From NCBI GenBank assembly GCA_020216655.1, contig JAIWNU010000116.1, forward strand, positions 1 through 19,180: a stretch of 19,180 nucleotides of DNA. The letters are read 5' to 3'. Positions 15,864-19,180 of the stretch are shown in pieces (positions within the stretch are counted from its first letter, which is position 1; every line of letters starts with the position of its first letter). The notes under the pieces were generated by a model that worked only from the letters and a program-made list of their open reading frames with translations, was not told where the DNA came from and ran no database searches. Source of the DNA: Treponema sp. Its GTDB lineage: Bacteria > Spirochaetota > Spirochaetia > Treponematales > Breznakiellaceae. The position numbers were made by a program, and so were the translations under genes.

Positions 15864-18257
15864 AGATTCTGGCCCCGCCCGCTCCATAAGCTCATCCCGT
15901 TCCTGTTCGCTGTCCGCAATAATGCTCGCCGCAAGGAAGCGGGCGACCACGGTTTCTGTCGTATAAACCCCCATAGGTACAGCCCCTTCTTTCCAAAGCT
16001 CTTTCGATGTGCTGTACCCAGAAAAATCCACGAGTCCTTCCTGCTGGGAGGTACAGTAGAACCGGGCCTGTTTTTTTCGGCCCATTGCAAAGGCCCGCTT
16101 CAGCGAATAGGGACCCTCGCGGAAACCGGCGGTTCCTGTATCGTAGAGTTCAAGAAAGAAATATCGAACCCCCTGGTCCATAAGGGCCGTCAGATAATCG
16201 GAGCGGAGCCCCGGGTAGATACGGAAAACACACATGGAATTGGCAGCCTCTTCCAAAAGCTGGGTCAGCACATATTGGTCCGCTTCCAGGGGCCCGGTAA
16301 GCAGGGAAGACCCGGCATGGATAGGTTTCTGCATGTTCCAGTTTCTAAATCCATCAGACCCGATCCGTTCAAATTTAAGGTTCAAGGGCGAAAGAATTCG
16401 CCCGCTATGCACCACATAGACTCCGGTCTTTTCTTTTACCGCCACGTTGATGGCCAATTCCATGGCTTTGGCAGCCTCGTCGGATGTTCCCGGCGCCGTG
16501 GAGGATGCGGCAAGCACGATAGGGACCCCCGCATCGGCGAAAAGCCAGTAGAGGAGGGGGGCTGTGTAGGGCAGGGTGTCTGTCCCGTGGGTTACCACGA
16601 TACCGTTGGCCGTACCAGAATTAATCCGTTCTGTAATAGTAGTAATCAGGGCTGCCCAGTCGGAGGGTATAATCTCTTCCGAGAGGATGCGCCCTACTTG
16701 GATAGATTCAAACCGGATCTTCGATTCCAGGTGGTTCATGCGCTGGTGGATCAGTTCCTTGAGTACCCGTTCATCGCCGCTTTCCACCATGCCGTCTTCT
16801 GCTATGCGGCCCGAAATGGCTCCGCCCATAGAAAGTACATAGACGAGAGAAACGGAGAGCTGTTCCCGTAAGATCTCTTTGACCATGTTCGGTTCCGCAA
16901 GCCCGCCGGTCTCCCTCATGATCCGGCCTGTCAGGAAGCGAATAGGCCGTGCATCTCCTTCCCGAACCCGCTTAACTTCCAGCGGATTTTCTTCAATTAC
17001 CCGGCGGACTATGTCGGAAATGACCTTTTCGTCGGTTAACTGTTCCCAGCCCTGTTCTTTTACAATGGTTTCCGGATCCTTATTTTCTTCCAGCACTGCG
17101 GTGATTGTCTGTTTTGCGATACCCGTATGGATACGGCGGTCTGCAAGGAGTTTTATGATAGTTGCAAACCGTTCAGGTGTGAGCGGTGAGATTTGGGGTG
17201 TTAATTGTAGCCGTTTAAATTCTTTAATGACATAGGATGAAAGCCACTGGGCTGTTTCCCGGGGACTGGCCCCATGGGCGATGGTCTGTTCAAAAAAATC
17301 GGCCCGGCTTTTTTCATCACATATAAACTCTGCCTGAGGAAGGGTGAGCCCATATTGGGCCATTACACGGTTGCGGCGTGGTTCAGGCAATTCAACCGTA
17401 AAGGATTCCAGGGCTTCAAGAATATCCGGCCCCGGTATAAAAGGTTGTGTCTTAGGAAGCGGCTCGAATTTGGGCTGGTTCTCGAGTTTACGTTTCTGGA
17501 AGGATTCGGTGTTGTTTTTAGTTTCATTCCATATTCGGCTTTCAGGAAGCACGGTCCCGCCGTGTTCCAGTATTTCTTCCTGCCGGTTTAGTTCAACGTT
17601 AATCGCTTTTCTGACAAAGTTAAAGGAATTAAGATTCCGCAGTTTTACAAAACCCTCTGGCTCTTCCGGATAGGGCGCAAGGGCGACATGGGCATTGCAG
17701 CGAATAACACTTTCTACGGGTACCCCGGGGATGACCTCCAGGTACTGAATACGGCGGCGTAAATCTGAAAGGAAGACCTCCGCTTCTTCTCCAATCTCAA
17801 AGTCCGCCTCGGTGCGGATTCTGAGGCTGGGCATTCCGGCGGTAGAATAGTCCATCCGTGTTTCCTTTCCTGAATGGGTAAGCCGGCCAGCATCTTCTTC
17901 GATCCTGAGTTCCGCGATGCGGATGTGTTTTTTTCTTCTATGAAAGACGATATCCATAAAGCCGTCGGTACCGAGTTTCAGGGAAAGACGGGAAAGGGCA
18001 TATTCGGGGGGGAGCTCCGGGGTGCTCAGGTTCTTTTCATAAACTGGTTTTTTTACCAATACGCAGTTCAAGGCCTTTGCGATCGTATAGGCCTTACGGG
18101 CTGCTATCTGGTTTAATTGGGGCGGAACGGTGCCTTCACCCCGGCATACTGGGCAAGAAGCAAGCATGCCGTTTTCCATATATGTGCAGTCGCAAAAGGT
18201 TTTTACCCCCGTTAAAAGGAGTATGCGTACTTCCAGCGAAATATAGGATTTTAACAT
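15855..18257 (-). CDS. Fusion of GatB-like amidotransferase subunit and L-asparaginase/GatD-like domain
   Basis: An 800-residue single frame. Residues 3-290 align with the GatB catalytic/tRNA domain: LEV at 8-10, zinc-type Cys22, Cys24, Cys35 and Cys38, EEDAGRLTH at 120-128, RNLNSF at 207-212. Residues about 320-465 match the GatB tail (YqeY-like) domain that contacts tRNA. Residues about 468-790 are a type I/II L-asparaginase or GatD fold with THGTDT at 556-561. GatB normally activates misacylated Glu-tRNA(Gln) or Asp-tRNA(Asn); asparaginase/GatD releases ammonia from Asn or Gln. However, the usual His after LEV is Arg11, the D-x-NRxGxPLLE signature reads D-Y-ST-A-G-M-P-S-L-R (136-146), and the asparaginase TGGT is Met-Gly-Gly-Ala (477-480). 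ATG 18257 is chosen because AAAGGCGG precedes it and the promoter overlaps the longer frame. The fold assignments are firm; activity is doubtful. Confidence 0.9.
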   Translation of the reverse strand: MLKSYISLEVRILLLTGVKTFCDCTYMENGMLASCPVCRGEGTVPPQLNQIAARKAYTIAKALNCVLVKKPVYEKNLSTPELPPEYALSRLSLKLGTDGFMDIVFHRRKKHIRIAELRIEEDAGRLTHSGKETRMDYSTAGMPSLRIRTEADFEIGEEAEVFLSDLRRRIQYLEVIPGVPVESVIRCNAHVALAPYPEEPEGFVKLRNLNSFNFVRKAINVELNRQEEILEHGGTVLPESRIWNETKNNTESFQKRKLENQPKFEPLPKTQPFIPGPDILEALESFTVELPEPRRNRVMAQYGLTLPQAEFICDEKSRADFFEQTIAHGASPRETAQWLSSYVIKEFKRLQLTPQISPLTPERFATIIKLLADRRIHTGIAKQTITAVLEENKDPETIVKEQGWEQLTDEKVISDIVRRVIEENPLEVKRVREGDARPIRFLTGRIMRETGGLAEPNMVKEILREQLSVSLVYVLSMGGAISGRIAEDGMVESGDERVLKELIHQRMNHLESKIRFESIQVGRILSEEIIPSDWAALITTITERINSGTANGIVVTHGTDTLPYTAPLLYWLFADAGVPIVLAASSTAPGTSDEAAKAMELAINVAVKEKTGVYVVHSGRILSPLNLKFERIGSDGFRNWNMQKPIHAGSSLLTGPLEADQYVLTQLLEEAANSMCVFRIYPGLRSDYLTALMDQGVRYFFLELYDTGTAGFREGPYSLKRAFAMGRKKQARFYCTSQQEGLVDFSGYSTSKELWKEGAVPMGVYTTETVVARFLAASIIADSEQERDELMERAGPESLQ

Positions 18258-18279
18258 GGTATAACCGCCTTTCATTCGT

Positions 18280-18308
18280 ACTATGCTGGGCATAGCCCTG
18301 CCTGTCAA
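18280..18308 (-). promoter_or_regulatory. Sigma70-type promoter for the GatB-asparaginase fusion gene
   Basis: On the minus strand, TTGACA (18308-18303) is followed after 17 nt by CATAGT (18285-18280). Transcription would begin near 18273, giving a leader of about 16 nt with the AAAGGCGG ribosome binding site. This decides the start codon at 18257. Confidence 0.6.
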
Positions 18309-18331
18309 GGTCTTGCCAAGGATGAATATAT

Positions 18332-18368
18332 TTGACATTTTATCTTCCTTACGTTAATTTTGTAAGGA
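18332..18368 (+). promoter_or_regulatory. Promoter with overlapping inverted repeat for the glycosidase gene
   Basis: TTGACA (18332-18337) lies 17 nt before TAATTT (18355-18360), a weak -10. A 7-bp inverted repeat, TCCTTAC-N9-GTAAGGA (18346-18368), spans that -10, as an operator for a repressor would. Confidence 0.45.
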
Positions 18369-18383
18369 TGTAAAGGAGACTGT

Positions 18384-19180
18384 GTGATCAAGCGTGACTT
18401 TCCAAAAATCCACTTCTATGACCAGGATTTTGTAGACATATACGACAGAACGTGGGCTTGGATACAGGACAGCTGGCTTTCTGGACCGGAGAAAAGCGCC
18501 GTCAAGGGCAAGTTTTTTGGCTATCCCGGTTGTACCAAAGTAACCCAGCTGGAAGCTATTTTATCATCCTTTTTTCTCGTTTACTCAAATAGAATTTACC
18601 AGGCCCATCCTACTTTGGATATATTTTACGAACGGCAGGAAGCCAATGGGGCAATCCGCTGGGCCTACGAAATAGAGTCCGGTAATCCGGTTGTGAGCCC
18701 AGAAAATCCTGAAGGGCTAGGCCTTCCGCTCTTTGCCTGGGCTGAGTTTAATCTTTACCATAAATCTGCCAATAAAAAGCGTGTTAAAGAGGTAGTCCCC
18801 GTCTTACATCGGTACATGGCCTGGATCGATTCCCTGTATAAGCGTCCGAACGGGCTCTATGCGGTACCTCTGGCTGCAACGGGTATGGACAATGCTCCCC
18901 GGGAAGGTGCGGTGTACCTTATAGATTTTAACACCGTCATGGCAATCAACGCCCTGTATATGTCAGCCCTTGCAGATATCCTTAATGACAAGGAAGCCAG
19001 CTTTCAGTACAAACGGCAATATTTCTCGCTTAAAACAAGGATCAATTCGCTCATGTGGGACCCCGATTCGGGATTCTATTATGATCTTGATGAAAATGAA
19101 CGCAGGCTTTCGGTTAAGACTATAGCGGGTTACTGGCCTCTTTTAGCTGAGCTACCGAATGACGATAAGGAATCGGAAGA
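18384..19180 (+). CDS. Trehalase-like glycoside hydrolase, partial (GH63/GH37 type)
   Basis: The frame opens at GTG 18384, with AAAGGAG 5 nt before it, and is still open at the right edge after 265 codons. There is no signal peptide, so it is probably cytoplasmic. The sequence fits the (alpha/alpha)6-barrel 'MGH1-like/trehalase family' glycosidases: PLFAWAEF at about 115-122, AATGMDNAPREGAV with the typical S/T-GMDN(S/A)PR motif around 167-173, WDPDSGFYYD and the KTIAGYWPLLAEL segment near the end of the visible part. These enzymes hydrolyse alpha-linked di- or oligosaccharides such as trehalose, mannosylglycerate or glucosylglycerate, by inversion. The catalytic base is probably beyond the window, so completeness and substrate cannot be judged. 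No in-frame start is available further upstream (a TAA lies at 18363). Confidence 0.87.
   Translation, partial: MIKRDFPKIHFYDQDFVDIYDRTWAWIQDSWLSGPEKSAVKGKFFGYPGCTKVTQLEAILSSFFLVYSNRIYQAHPTLDIFYERQEANGAIRWAYEIESGNPVVSPENPEGLGLPLFAWAEFNLYHKSANKKRVKEVVPVLHRYMAWIDSLYKRPNGLYAVPLAATGMDNAPREGAVYLIDFNTVMAINALYMSALADILNDKEASFQYKRQYFSLKTRINSLMWDPDSGFYYDLDENERRLSVKTIAGYWPLLAELPNDDKESE

Noticed and set aside
16275..16871. Plus-strand open frame of 198 codons inside the GatB-fusion region
   Set aside because: Antisense to conserved asparaginase motifs; Gly/Arg/Cys-rich without hydrophobic core pattern.
18258..18338. N-terminal extension of the GatB fusion by 27 residues
   Set aside because: The extension overlaps a good promoter (TTGACA-N17-CATAGT) and GatB homology starts right after the ATG at 18257.
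1..19180. CRISPR array, insertion sequence, integrase, toxin-antitoxin or phage genes
   Set aside because: No regularly spaced repeats, transposase or integrase motifs, or matching terminal inverted repeats seen anywhere in the window.

Overview
The window is a gene-dense stretch of bacterial chromosome, most likely from a spirochaete of the Treponema group. That placement is an inference from the mix of genes (NIT-domain chemoreceptor, small RRM protein, FecR-domain exported protein, many lipoproteins, TPR lipoprotein), the purine-rich ribosome binding sites, and the lack of anything pointing elsewhere. No 16S or other phylogenetic marker is present. I see no tRNA, rRNA, CRISPR array, insertion sequence or prophage gene.

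Layout. (1) Positions 1-2509: two divergent genes, a cut-off membrane-anchored sensor on the minus strand and a complete NIT-HAMP-MCP chemoreceptor on the plus strand, the latter closed by a strong terminator. (2) 2510-3216: a small RRM RNA-binding protein behind an unusually long, structured leader, with its own terminator. (3) 3284-4045: an exported polysaccharide deacetylase. (4) 4124-6077, minus: an envelope operon of lipoprotein, FecR-domain exported protein and lipoprotein. (5) 6199-9406, plus: an operon of amino-acid-type ABC binding lipoprotein, ABC permease, SAM-hydrolase-family (DUF62) enzyme and exported START-like protein; no ABC ATPase is present. (6) 9536-13215, minus: TPR lipoprotein, DHH phosphoesterase and TraB-family membrane protein. 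(7) 13348-15863, plus: an unrecognised membrane-anchored protein translationally coupled to a histidine phosphatase. (8) 15855-18257, minus: an 800-residue fusion of a GatB-like tRNA amidotransferase subunit with an L-asparaginase/GatD-like domain. (9) 18384-end, plus: the start of a trehalase-like (GH63/GH37 clan) glycosidase.

The most unusual item is the GatB-asparaginase fusion. In archaea, GatE (a GatB homologue) and GatD (an asparaginase homologue) are separate subunits that together make Gln-tRNA(Gln). Here the two folds are on one bacterial polypeptide. Both halves keep their structural hallmarks (zinc-type cysteines, the HGTDT motif), but each has lost residues normally central to catalysis. 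It may be a repurposed amide-sensing, tRNA-binding or regulatory protein rather than a working transamidase. The second point of interest is a SAM-hydrolase-family gene translationally coupled to an amino acid permease, which suggests a link between an imported solute and SAM or adenosine/methionine metabolism.

Several spacers carry inverted repeats placed like operators: 2559-2576 in the RRM promoter, 13276-13302 between two divergent genes, and 18346-18368 over the -10 of the glycosidase gene.
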